64,000 bases of DNA, from contig JANAVB010012075.1 of NCBI GenBank assembly GCA_029216955.1, positions 124,001-188,000 of the forward strand, read 5' to 3'. Origin of the DNA: Iris pallida. Its lineage: Eukaryota > Streptophyta > Magnoliopsida > Asparagales > Iridaceae. The number at the start of each line of letters is the position of its first letter. Positions within the stretch are counted from its first letter, which is position 1. Shown one piece after another: positions 23,990-35,200 of this stretch. A model generated the notes under the pieces. That model was given only the letters and a program-made list of their open reading frames with translations, made no database searches and had not been told where the DNA came from. A program made the position numbers and the translations under genes.

Positions 23990-25130
23990 ATTTTGCAAGA
24001 AGCCACGGGCACCAGAGTTATATTTCCAACATAAGATGGACTATATGAAAGATTAAGCCTTGCCATCTTTTGTGAAGGAACAGAGAGAAATGAAGGCGAA
24101 TGCATGGAGTTAGAAATCTTTTAACTTTTAGTGCATCTCTAACTTTAAAAATATGTGTTAATTCTGCAAATTGAATTCGATGCTCTTTGTAGAGAGAGTA
24201 TGAAGAACTTAAAGTACGGATCAATGCATTGGTGACTAAAGCTCGAAAAATTCCAGAAGAAGGTTGGACCATGTAGGATGGAACTCCATGGCCTGGGAAT
24301 AATGTCCGCGATCATTCCGGCATGATTCAGGTCTGCATTTTGAAACATGACTATATTATTTCCTTATAAATAAGACAATTATGTAGCTTACTTGGGTCTT
24401 AAACTAAATTTTTTTACTTCCTTCTGAACTTTAAGTTCTTTTTGGGTCAAACGGAGGCCATGACATGGATGGGAATGAACTACCACGCTTGGTTTACGTC
24501 TCAAAAAAGACCCAGGTTCTATCACCACAAGAAGGCTGGTGCTATGAATGCCCTGGTATAGAAAACTCCATTACATTTTTATTCATAATGTACTCCATCC
24601 TCTCCCTTCTCCTTGTCTCTGGTTAGACTTGATGATGTTAACATACGTTTTCTATTTTATTTTTCACAGGTTAGAGTCTCTATTGTACTTACAAATGCAC
24701 CTTATATGCTGAACTTGGATTGTGATCATTTCCTCAACAGCAGCAAGGCAATCAGGGAATCCATGCACTTCATGATAGATCCACTTGTAGAAAAGAAAGC
24801 GTGTTATGTGCAATTTTCACAGAAGTTTGGTGGAATTGATCGACATGATAGATATGCTAATTGCAATACTGTGTTCTTTGATGTAAGAAAAGAACGAACT
24901 GTCCTTTTGTGGTATATCTTTACTTTCTTCCAATTTATGCACCAGGCTAAGAATCAATATTGAATATCCTAATGCAGATCAACATGAAAGGACTGGATGG
25001 GATCCCAGGACCAATTTATGTTGGAACTGCATGTGTCTTTCAAAGGCAGGCTCTCTATGCCTTATATGATCCAAAGTCAAAACCGCCTACAAGGACTTGC
25101 AACTGTTTACCAAAGCGAAGCATGATAAGC
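23990..25130 (+). pseudogene. Captured cellulose synthase (CESA6-like) exons, broken
   Basis: Fragments of the plant plasma-membrane cellulose synthase catalytic region appear in order. They are a FVKEQREMK piece near 24075 (preceded by an in-frame stop); 24191-24331 with VPEEGWTM-like and GTPWPGNN motifs and an in-frame TAG; about 24435-24555 with NELPRLVYVS and KKAGAMNAL in two frames; 24670-24882 with the DCDH catalytic motif region, a clean 71-codon exon; and 24978 onward with [17 protein letters not shown] and the start of a TCNCLPK segment. Exon borders use GT..AG and are in phase, so the fragment was copied from genomic DNA, not from mRNA. The TCNC tail resembles the CESA6/2/5 clade. 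It stops near 25130. Confidence 0.85.
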
Positions 25131-25499
25131 AAACATGTTTTTGGAAAGAGTACTCTTATGTTTTTGGGGTTGTCAATTTTTTGTTGTTGCAGTTATTTCA
25201 AATGTTTTTTTTTCATAAGCACGATAGTAAAGTGCATCGTTGTCAGTTTTTTGTAAATTTATGGATTTGTGGTTATCAAGGTATATATTGTTGAAATTTG
25301 GTTGATAATATATGGTTGAGTTTAAATACAATATATAGTTGAGTTTAGATACATTAATATATGGTTATAATCAATGATTAGTGATTATTAATGTGTATAT
25401 GGTTGAAATTTGAAATTTTATGTATATATGGTGATCTGGATGTGAAAAGAAATAAAAGATCTAAATTAAAAAGGGAAATTCTAAAAAAATCATATTTTT

Positions 25500-25737
25500 T
25501 AGATATACTAACGGTTTGAGTATGTTACTATTCAATTCTACATAAGTTTATATGCCTGTTAGAAAAAAAATTACTAACGGCTAGAGCTGTTAGAACAATT
25601 CAAATACTAACGGACTTGAGCTGTTAGGAGGCCAGTTAGTAATATTACCCACGCCTATATACTCACGAAATTTACCCGTTAGAATTAATTTTAGTAACAG
25701 GTTTAGACCGTTAAAATACAGGTATTTTGGTGTAGTG
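25500..25737 (-). repeat. CACTA terminus with subterminal repeats
   Basis: Read from 25737 on the minus strand the end is CACTACACCAAAA. Motifs of the form CTAACGG or CCGTTAG/A occur at least six times in the preceding 240 bp in both orientations, as expected for transposase binding sites of En/Spm-type elements. Two extra bases (AG) separate it from the 498-bp repeat. Confidence 0.8.
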
Positions 25738-25739
25738 AG

Positions 25740-26237
25740 CTAGGGACTGGCACATGGCATAACAGGTTGTGGTACTTGGACATGACTGGACTGGACAAAG
25801 CATTGGCATCTCTTATAGCAGACACACCACCGGAAAATTCACGGCGCAGTGTAGAAGATGAATTGATACTCCACTACCAGCGTGTCGGTCATTCTTCTTT
25901 TAAAATTATTAGTCGAATGTATCCGTCCTTATACCAAAGGGCTAATAAAGAGAAGTTATTTTGTAATGCATGTGAGTTGGGTAAACATACCAGAAGCACG
26001 TATGTGAGTTCAGGAAGTAGAAGTTTAGCTGCATTTGATATCATACATTCGGACGTATGGGGCCCTTATCCTACAACAGGTATTAACGGTTTTCGATGGT
26101 TCGTCACTTTTATTGATTTTTATACTCGCGTGACATGGGTCTACCTTATGAAGAATAAAAGTGACATCTTTGAGGCATTTCGAGACTGTCATCGTCGGGT
26201 AGAAACACAATATGGCACTAAAATTAAGTGCTTACGG
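25740..26237 (+). repeat. 498-bp direct repeat, right copy
   Basis: Second copy of 20948-21445. Here the integrase frame lacks the TGA present in the left copy and continues into the rest of the polyprotein. Confidence 0.95.
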
Positions 26238-28821
26238 TCTGACAATGGGACGTAGTATACAAATAAGAAGGTTGCTGAGTATTTATCCACTCATGAAATA
26301 CTACACCAAACTTCATGTGCCTATACACCAGCACAAAATGGTGTGGCTGAACGGAAGAACAGACACTTGCTGGAGGTCGCACGGACGATGATGCTGGCTA
26401 TGAATGTCCCGAAACACTTATGGGGGCAGGCGGTGTTAACGACCTCTTATCTCATCAACAGAATGCCATCTCAGGTACTGGACTGGAAGACACCGTTGGA
26501 GATGCTTACTGGTGCAACCACGTACACTGTTCCACCGAAAGTATTTGGGTGTTTATGTTTTGTCCAAGATAATAGGCCAGAAGTTGGCAAACTGGATCCT
26601 AGAGCGGTTAAATGTGTCTTTGTCGGGTACACGGTAACTCAGAAGGGATACGCATGTTGGAGCCCAGTTGAGCGAAAGATGTTTGTAAGCATGGACGTTA
26701 CATTCAGAGAACTGGAACCATATTATGGTTCGGATGACGGTTCAGCATTTGGTGGCACACCTAACACAGAGGGTGTTAGATGTGAGGGGGAGAAAATAAG
26801 CCCATCTGTGGTGGTCGGATCGGTCCCATGCCCGGTCGTGGAAAACTGGACGAAAGGGGGAGAAAGTAGTAACTCCGATACAGAAGATGAAGAAGATACA
26901 TATGTTAAACAGGGGGAGCAGCAGACAATGGAAAAGGAGCTCCAAGTATACAGAAGGAGACAGCAGAAGTCCAGTACTGTGCCTGTACCGTGCCCTGTGC
27001 CTACTGTACCAAGTCCCTCGTCTACTCCTGCTCTAACTCTTGAAGATGTTGCCCCCGTACTGAATCAATCTGATTCTGATGCGGATCTCTCTGACTCTGA
27101 TGGTATGATCTCTCCACCACCTATTGCTTCCTTAAGGAGATCTTCTCGCATCAATGCGGGTAAGGCTCCTAGTCATTTTGATGATTATGAACATGATATT
27201 GCCAACTACCTGTCTTATTCTAACATTTTATCGAATTATCGAGCCTTCATTGCATCATTAGACTCTACTTCGTTGCCCAATTGTTGGCAGGAAGCAAAGG
27301 AAGATTCAGGGTGGAAAGCTGCAATGATGGAAGAACTTGGGGCACTGGAAAAAAAAAGACGTGGGAGCTGGTTCTATTACCCAAAGGGAAGAAAACTGTG
27401 GGATGCAAATGGGTGTACACAGTAAAGGAGACGTCAGAAGGAAAATTTGAACGATACAAGGCAAGGTTGGTTGCAAAAGGATACACACAATCATATGGAA
27501 TCGACTATGATGAGACGTTTGCTCCAATAGCGAAAATGAGCACCGTAAGAACTCTGATCTCCATTGCAGCAAACTATGGGTGGAAGCTATACCAGTTAGA
27601 TGTGAAGAATGCCTTTCTCCATAGGGACCTACAAGAAGAAGTGTACATGAAACTTCCGCCAGGGTGCTACGCTACAGAATCAGACGGAGGACGTCGCATG
27701 GAAAAGTGTGCAAACTAAAGAAGTCGCTATATGGACTCAAGCAATCTTCTCGAGCCTGATTTGACAGATTCAGAAAGGATGTTACAGGCATGGGATACCA
27801 TCAAGAAAATGCAGATCATACGGTCTTTCTTCAGCATGCAAGAGGTCATATCACTATACTTGCTATATACGTGGATGATATAGTAATCACAGGTAATGAT
27901 GAAGTCGAGATCGCTAAGCTGAAGTCAAAACTCGCGAAGGAGTTTGAGGTAAAGGATTTAGGAGCGATGAGGTACTTTCTAGGTATCGAGGTGTGTGAAG
28001 GAGAACAAGGAATTGTTCTCTCACAGAAAAAATACGCACTAGATCTGCTGAAAGAGACATGGATGCTGGGATGCAAAGCAGCAGTCACTCCAATTGACCA
28101 GAAATGCAAGTTGGGAGCAGAAGCAGGAGAGCCAGTTGATCGTGAAAGATATCAACGACTTGTAGAGAGATTGATTTATCTGGGGCACACTCGCCCTGAT
28201 ATCTCATTTGCGATGAGTGTAGTAAGTCGCTACATGCATGATCCAAGAACGGGTCATATGGATGCAGTGTTTCAGATCTTGAGATATCTGAAAGGGACGC
28301 CGGAGAAAGGGCTATGGTTCAAGAAGAATGGATGTATAAAAGTTGAGGGATACTGCGATGCAGACTGGGCGAACTGCATAGACGATAGAAGGTCTACCAC
28401 GGGATATTGTGTCTTTGTAGGAGGAAACTTGGTCTCATGGAGAAGCAAGAAACAGTCAGTGGTAGCACGGTCTACAGCTGAAGCAGAATACAGAGCAATG
28501 GCTTTAGGAGTGTCGGAGTTGCTGTGGGTGAAAGCGTTGCTGACAGAGTTGAAGCTTGACCAGGGAGCACCGTTACGTCTTCTGAGCGATAGTCAAGCTG
28601 CAATAAGTATAGCTAACAATCTAGTTCAGCACGACAGAACGAAGCACATCGAGATCGATCGATTCTTCATCAAAGAGAAGCTGGAACAAGGGATACTGAA
28701 GATTGATCATGTTCGCTCAGAAGAACAAGTTGCGCAGACTGTCTGACTAAGGGCCTTAGTTCATTAAGTCTGTCGAAACTATGTAACAAGATGGGAATGA
28801 TTAATATCTATCGCCCATCTT
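25740..28821 (+). pseudogene. Element C integrase, RT and RNase H, broken
   Basis: Integrase resumes with HSDVWGP (first Asp) and RSDNGT (second Asp); a TAG follows directly at 26253. Then come QNGVAERKNR (Glu), the linker with SDSDADLSDSDG acidic repeats, RT starting near 27290, the YVDD box near 27868, and RNase H with YCDADW and AEAEYRA. Frameshifts lie near 27350 (a homopolymer A run), near 27690 and near 28730. A TGG-to-TGA change stops the frame near 27763. A small-indel pattern dominates, unlike element A. The end motif MGMINIYRPS-type lies just before 28821 by comparison with element F. Confidence 0.85.
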
Positions 28822-28830
28822 GAGGGGGAG

Positions 28831-28945
28831 TGTTGAGAACTAATAAGGGACTTAGTCCCACATTGGAAAATGTAGTATGAAGAGGAGCTAGACTCCCTAT
28901 AAGTAGTGGAGTAGCCAATCAATAAAATATACAACAATTATTCTA
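28831..28945 (+). repeat. 3' LTR of element C
   Basis: It starts TGTTGAGAAC after the GAGGGGGAG tract and matches the 5' LTR except one base (AGTAGTAG to AGTAGTGG) until it merges into an AT repeat, where the final CTCTACA is replaced. The near identity of the LTRs suggests that C inserted fairly recently, even though its body is heavily rearranged. Confidence 0.9.
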
Positions 28946-28962
28946 TATATATATATATATAT

Positions 28963-30049
28963 TGTGCAAACAAACACCTGAACTTGGATGGGTAGAGAAA
29001 CATGACAGGCACCAATCAAAACGACTCACCAATATTTTACATTACAAATATACATCGTTCAACTATCATTTCATGCATACAATTTGACACTCGAGTTCTA
29101 CTGATGGCTTTCGTAAGCCTTTGGTTTGGTCTTCCTACTTTTTCTGTTTGCATATTCGGCAATGGATGGCAACTACCAGCTTTGATCTCTTGAAAGCACA
29201 TCTGACCTTCTAAAGAACATGTCACACTCTACGATACAATTCGCAAAGAAAGGAAGCACCCATCATGTTACTTCGACCCACACACAGATTCTCCTGAGGC
29301 ACTGGAGGTGTGTTCCTCTTGAGAAATCAGCAGCAGTTGCACATTTTGTGCAATGCTGCTCTGCAAGAATGCAAGATCATTATCCACTCCAGCCACTTGA
29401 TGCTGAAACTAATTCTGTTGCTCCTGGAGTATAAATGAAATCATAAGCACAAGCACTGAACAATCCTGCCTAAAATCTATATATCAACATATTGGTGATA
29501 TGATAGTGCAGAAATGAAATCAAGTTACTCCTAACATTATGTAAACAACAACAAGAAGGCCAGCAAAAAAGAAAGTACGAATACAAAAAGTGAGCTTATA
29601 TTTAGTCTGGTTTCAAATATGTTGAGTTTGCATTTAAGTGAAAAAATGGAATAGCCACAACTTGTATGGCACTATACTAGACCATCATGACAAAAGATCA
29701 ATGCCTTGAATTTGTACTTTACTCACCGTGGAAAAAATATTTCATGTAAAAAGCAAAAGTTATGTTGCATGGACACGGATATGACACGATACCATTAGGG
29801 CAGTGAGGCGTGGACATGGTAACTATTTTGGTGTGTTCTAAGTGTATTTTGTGTTCGTATTCAAAGGCGAGCAATGGATGTCAACAAATGTCAACCACCA
29901 TAGAACCCACAAAGAAAACACAAACCATGATCCCCCGCTACAAAGAACCAAGCACATATCAAACACACAATATATGTTAGCTATGGTCATCTGGACAAGT
30001 CTGTACCTTTATTTTTCTAAAGATTTCAATTACAATAACCATCGAGTTC
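28963..30049. other. Non-repetitive AT-rich stretch, mostly no gene
   Basis: Apart from the candidate exon at 29268-29402 I see no convincing coding, RNA gene or element border. It may be intron or intergenic host sequence. Confidence 0.4.
29268..29402 (-). CDS. Candidate terminal exon of a host gene, unidentified
   Basis: On the minus strand a pyrimidine-rich TTTCAG acceptor (29408-29403) is followed by 44 in-phase codons and a TAA (29268-29270). The peptide begins HQVAGVDNDLAFLQSS and ends SVCGSK, with unbiased composition and a helical, glutamine-rich look. I do not recognise it. It lies on the same strand as the exons at 54688-56960 and could be the last exon of that gene across very large introns filled with transposons, but this is speculation. 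Confidence 0.35.
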   Translation of the reverse strand, partial: HQVAGVDNDLAFLQSSIAQNVQLLLISQEEHTSSASGESVCGSK

Positions 30050-30720
30050 CTTGCCGCAAGAGCCAACCCCTTACAACATCTCAAGAAGAAAATACAAAAT
30101 ACAATTAAATCGTAAAATACACCCAACCCTTTGGTGAGGTTCTCTCTCCGAGTAATGGTCGTCCACTGTCCGACAGCGGCGATCTTCCTAACGAAGTAGA
30201 CGAACCTCCAATCAGAAGCCTTCTTCTATTTTGAAGCGTTGACCAAGCTTTCTTCTCTCTCTAAGTGCAGACCTACGAGAACACGGATCTCGTAGAAGTA
30301 GTGGATTCTCCCTTGAATCTCCTTAAGAGCATGCCAATAAAAAAATCTCTTAGCCTCCGATATATAGGACTAAGAAAACTCTAGCTTTAGGAAGCTCTAA
30401 CTTAACCCCTAAGCTACTCAATATGCTCTGGTCCATTGGAAATGAATCAAATTAGACTAAAATATGTTGAACCTGCCCCGAACCGGCATACCAGTTTGGC
30501 CAACCGATATTCCGAATAAGAAGAAATTTTGTGCACAGTTTGCATTAGGAGACCTGGTATTGGTTGGTGGTTGGGCCAACCGGTATACCTCTTTGACAAG
30601 TATTGACCACAGTCTTCGCGAGCTCCTTGCTGTTGTTAACTATGTGACCTCTTCCATTCTCCGAGAATCCCTCGACATCGGGCTAGATACCCAACAGTTT
30701 GGAGTGTTCGAGTTGTGTCA
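30050..30720 (-). repeat. Diverged LTR-like sequence related to element H
   Basis: The order of short blocks (GATCTTCC, GAATCTCCTTAA, CTCTTAGCC, a purine-rich AACTCTAG stretch, then CCGGCATACC-type repeats) parallels the second half of the H LTR, at low identity. Borders are not clear. Probably an old solo LTR of a related copia family. Confidence 0.35.
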
Positions 30721-31032
30721 ATATGTGGTCAATACACGTACGACACGACATGGCCTATATGTAGGGATTTGAAAGATACCCAAGTTACCGATCAAACGAG
30801 CCCAGCAAAAACTTGGAAGTGTCAAAACTAGTGAATGCCACAAAGAGAGTAACAACCCAACAATACACAAGAGCCAAGCAAGAACTGAAACACAAGCGTA
30901 TATGGTGACTTTGCCACCCAGGGAAAATCCTAATTTCTGTGAACAACTTGATAGTAAAGTTGATACAATAATCGTTGAATGATTCAACCCTCACAAAACT
31001 TAAGTATGAAGACAAGAAGACAACAATGAGAT

Positions 31033-31243
31033 TGTTGGATTGTATCTTGTTTTCAGTTAAGCGCTAAAAAGGGAGTGACAATGGTGTTGGTAATTTAGTC
31101 CCACATCGGGTAGGAGGTAGGATCATGATATGCAGATAATTGAGATTGATTCACATGAGAATTCTCTTTTAAGACATATGGGTCCAATTTAATATCGCAC
31201 CTCATGGGCCAACTCCGGTTCGGGTCACACCGCGTTTTCAACA
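31033..31243 (+). repeat. 5' LTR of TRIM G, 211 bp
   Basis: It starts TGTTGGATTGTATC and ends TTTTCAACA and carries TTTAGTCCCACATCGG. The matching right LTR at 36734 has a few substitutions and a 6-bp length difference. Confidence 0.9.
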
Positions 31244-31245
31244 AG

Positions 31246-31258
31246 TGGTATCAGAGCC
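31246..31258 (+). other. Primer binding site of TRIM G
   Basis: TGGTATCAGAGCC lies two bases after the LTR end; Met-tRNA type. Confidence 0.95.
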
Positions 31259-31480
31259 CATAGTTATAGGGCTGGTTTGGACATCTCTAATTGATTCGAG
31301 ATAGATGGTGATGAACGTTCATGCATATACATGGATATACAGGCTCTCTTCTCAATGTGGAGTTAGGAGCATATGCAACTACACGAATTGACTTCAAAGG
31401 TGGGTTTGACGTGCTCAAGGTAGAGCAAGACGACGTTGTTGGGACACAATGGTAGTGTGGATGAACGTATCGGTTTGGTT

Positions 31481-32275
31481 TGTTGGGAAAGAAGCGCGGA
31501 AACCTTTCCCCAAACCGGAGAGTACCTGCGAGAGGACCGAGCAATACAACGCACGAACCCAAAAATAGCCACACAAAAACAATCACGCAGACACAGAGAA
31601 TTTTTGACGTGGAAACCCTTGCGGGAAAAAACCACGGGACGATCGGAGTCCAACCCTGAGAAGCCTCCACTAATGGAATAGAAGAATTACACCCTCTACA
31701 AACTCCTCCCGATCCAAATCGGATCCCCACAACACTCAGAGATAAGAACAATGATTACAAGGCTACGAAGAGCGAGAACGACGAGTAGAGATTACCCGAA
31801 CACGATCTCCTTCGAAAACGACCTTCAATCCTCCGTCTTCTTCTCCGAAGTTGTAATGGCACTCTGGCCTCCTTCTCTCTCAAACTTGTGTAGTCCAATG
31901 CGATTATTGAGTTAGGGTTGAGAAAACTCAATATATCTCCCTAATCTCGCAACCAACCTGGACCGTTGGATTAGATCCAATGATGAAAACTCATCCTGAA
32001 ATCCGCTTCAGCCCCCCGACACACAGAGTTCGGCCAGAACTCTGTGTGGGGCAACCAGCACTGGATGGCCAAACCCTGGAACGGCCAGACCGAGTTCGGC
32101 CAGAACTCGGCCTGGGACCGAGTTCGGCCCGAACTCGGCAGACTTGGTCCAGAACCCCCTTTGGGGCAGCAGCAGCAGCAGTAACAACTACTCCCGAGCT
32201 TCTCCGACATCGGACGGCGCTCGTCGCACTCCGGGATCTTCTCCACATTGGTTGGGAACCCCACCCACTCCAAAA
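31481..32275 (-). repeat. 3' LTR of element D, 795 bp
   Basis: On the minus strand it follows the purine tract GAAGGAGGAGA, starts TTTTGGAGTGGG (the family start is TGTTGGAGTGGG, so the TG has become TT) and ends TTTCCCAACA at 31481. It is homologous to the 730- and 735-bp LTRs of element E. Confidence 0.85.
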
Positions 32276-32292
32276 AATCTCCTCCTTCACAA

Positions 32293-35200
32293 CTATGGGA
32301 AGGACGTCGTCATCCCGACGATCTGCCTGCAGTACTCAAACTTCCCCCTTGGTAGAATCTTCGTGAACATATCAGCTCCGTTGTCATCTGTATGCACCTT
32401 CTCAAGCTCCGCGTCCTTCTTTTCAACCACATCCCGTATCCAATGATACCGAGTCTCGATGTGCTTGGACCGGCTATGAAACGTCTGATTCTTCACAAGA
32501 TGGATAGCACTCTGACTGTCGCAAAGCAAAGTATACTGCTCTTGCTTCAGTCCCATTTCCTGCAACAGCTTCTTCATCCACAACAGCTCCTTGCAAGCCT
32601 CCGTCGCCGCAATGTATTCCGTCTCCGTCGTCGACAAGGCAACACACTTCTGCAACCGCGACTGCCACGACACTGCTCCTCCCGCAAACATCATCACGTA
32701 GCCTGAAGTCGATCGCCTCGTGTCTACATCTCCAGCCATATCAGCGTCGGTATACCCAACCAGCTTCGGCTCGTCACCACCAAAAGAAAGTCTCCAACCA
32801 GCAGTGCCCTGAAGATATCGTAGAATCCACTTGACCGCACTCCAGTGTACCCTTCCAGGATTCGAAAGATACCTGCTAACCGTACCAACTGCATGAGCAA
32901 TATCTGGCCTCGTACACACCATGGCATACATAAGGCTTCCCACAGCTGAGGCATATGGAACCCGCTCCATATCTTCCTTTTCGTCCTCGGTAGATGGACA
33001 CTGCTCCTCAGTGAACTTAAAGTGAGCCGCGAGGGGAGAACTCACTTTCTTCGACCCGTCCATCCCGAAACGCTGAAGTACCCGGTGAATGTACTTCTTT
33101 TGGGACAAGTGTAGCAGCTTGGACTCTCTCTCTCGGCTGATCTCCATCCCAAGAATAGTCTTCGCTGCGCCCAAATCCTTCATAGAGAAGGCCGCGCCCA
33201 GTTGGCGCTTCAACTCCGCTATCCTAGTGGCACTCCGACCCACTAATAGCATATCATCAACATAGAGCAATAAGATGATAAAATCATCATCGGCAAAATA
33301 TCTCACAAATGCACAATGGTCCGACGTCGTCCGTGCATAACCATGCTCCCCCATAAACGACTCGAACTTTCTGTACCACTGCCTCGGAGCCTGCTTCAGA
33401 CCATACAAGCTCTTCCTCAACCGGCAGACCAAATGTGACTTGCCCTTCTCACAGAATCCCTCCGGCTGCTCCATGTACAACTCCTCCTCAAGATCACCGT
33501 GGAGGAACGCCGTCTTCACGTCCATCTGCTCGACCTCCAAGTCGAAACTGGCTTCTAATGCTAGCACCACCCGAATAGACGAATGCTTGACGACAGGCGA
33601 AAAGATCTCATCATAATCCACGCCTTTCCGCTGACCGTAGCCCTTGACTACCAGCCTCGCTTTGTATCGAGGGTGAGTAGCATCATCCGTCTGCTTCACT
33701 CTGAACACCCATCGATTTTTCAAAGCCTTCTTGCCCTTTGGCAACCGCACCAGATCATAAGTAGAATTGGTGTGCAAGGAACTCATCTCCTCCTGCATAG
33801 CTACTATCCACTCCTGCCTGTGTTCGTCTTCCATAGCCTCTACGAAACTTTCGGGCTCTCCTCCGTCAGTCAATAGCACATACTCATCCGGCGAGTATCT
33901 CGTAGATGGTCGACGATCCCTGTTGCTCCTTCTCAGTGGAGCCACTGGTGCTGGCTGTATACCGACAGCCTCCTCCCCTTCAGGAACTGCCTCCCCGGCA
34001 TGCTCATCCTCCTGAGGGACACCCTGACCACCATCAGCAGGCTGATGATCAAGGTTGGGAGCAACTCCATGTACCGGCTCCCCCATAACTGGATCCTCTG
34101 CGATGTCCTCTGGAAACTGCTCAAAGCGAAATGACTCTAACTCAGGCAATTCCTCAGCCTCAGAAGGCGTCTCGGAATCCTGAGTGTTGGTCATGGTCTG
34201 ATCCTCGACGAACACCACGTCCCTGCTTCTGTAGAGCTTTCCTTCCACTGGGTCGTAGAGTCTATAGCCAAACTCATCCCGACCGTAGCCGACAAAGACG
34301 CATCGCCTCATCTTCGGCTCAAGTTTGGTCCTCTCGTCCTTCGGTACATGCACGAAGGCCTTACAACCAAACGCCCGCAGGTGACTGTATGACGGCTCCT
34401 TGCCGTACCATACTTTGTCAGGCACATCACCCTGCAAAGGAGCACTAGGAGACAAATTAATAATATAAGCAGCTGTGAGAAGAGCCTCACCCCAATAACT
34501 GCCCGGCAAGTTTGCTTCTGACAGCAAACACCGCACCCTCTCCATCAGTGTCCTGTTCATGCGCTCCGCTACACCATTGAGCTGAGGTGTCTTTGGCGGA
34601 GTCTTCTGGTGTCGTATCCCTTGCTCTCTGCAATACGCATCAAAGGGACCGATGTATTCGCCGCCATTGTCGGACCGAACACACAACAACTTCTTGCCCG
34701 TCTCCCTTTCAACGGAGGCCTGAAACTCCTTGAAAGTAGGCAGCACCTGATCCTTGGTCTTTAAGGCATAGACCCAAACCTTCCTGGAACAGTCATCAAT
34801 AAAAGTCACAAAGTAAGAAGCACCACCAAGAGATTTTACCTTCATAGGACCGCAGACATCCGAGTGAATCAACTCGAGCAACGCCGGCTTCCTCGAACTT
34901 GGGTGACTCTGGAAAGACACCCTACTTTGCTTCCCAGCCAAACAGTGCGTGCATTTCTCCAACTTTGTAGACTTGAGCCCCGGAATCACTTTCCTGTTCA
35001 CCAAGTAGCTCATCCCCTTCTCGCTGATATGGCCAAGCCGCCTGTGCCACAACTCGGTAGACGCGTCACTGACTGCGTTCACCTCCTGTGCCCCCTCTGC
35101 GCTCCCCTCCATATAGTAGAGACCGGACTTCTTGCTTCCTCTGGCAATCACCATCGAACCTCTGGAAAGCTTCCACTGACTATTCCCGAAGAGACTGAAG

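Larger units (their letters stand above)
21446..25739. mobile_element. 4.3-kb CACTA-ended insertion carrying gene fragments
   Basis: The right end reads GGTGTAGTG at 25729-25737, so the other strand begins CACTACACCAAAATACC, a standard CACTA (En/Spm) terminus. The last 240 bp is packed with subterminal ACTAACGG/CCGTTAG motifs. The left edge has no CACTA terminus; it starts CCATAACCCGTTAC and so appears truncated. No transposase is visible. Inside are a promoter and first exon of a LisH-domain gene, about 1.7 kb of AT-rich intron-like sequence, and several exons of a CESA gene. This is the layout of a gene-capturing, non-autonomous CACTA. The left truncation and the flanking 498-bp repeat show later rearrangement. 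Confidence 0.7.
19584..28945 (+). mobile_element. Element C: copia element with 119-bp LTRs, interrupted
   Basis: Terminal repeats at 19584 and 28831 both start TGTTGAGAACTAATAAGG and differ at about one position before the right copy runs into AT repeats. A Met-tRNA primer site follows the left LTR, and a GAGGGGGAG purine tract precedes the right one. Gag, protease, integrase, RT and RNase H are present in copia order but broken by frameshifts and stops. The body is split by a 4.3-kb insertion at 21446-25739, with a 498-bp stretch of C on both sides. Element F is a second copy of the same family. The lineage is uncertain; the integrase style is Ivana/Oryco-like by eye. Confidence 0.9.

Noticed and set aside
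19584..28945. Two independent C-family insertions instead of one
   Set aside because: The outer LTRs differ at about one base and both outer flanks are AT tracts; one insertion is simpler, although recombination between copies remains possible.
30464..30772. A 102-codon ORF just left of element H
   Set aside because: It overlaps LTR-like sequence and runs into the H LTR, so it is not a gene.
31033..31243. TRIM G as Cassandra, the 5S-RNA-carrying TRIM
   Set aside because: Only a short GTTAAGCGC stretch resembles 5S; the A-box, intermediate element and C-box order is not present.
31971..32446. ORFs of about 100-128 codons on both strands near the D 3' LTR start
   Set aside because: They lie in the LTR and opposite the D coding end; GC-rich shadow frames.
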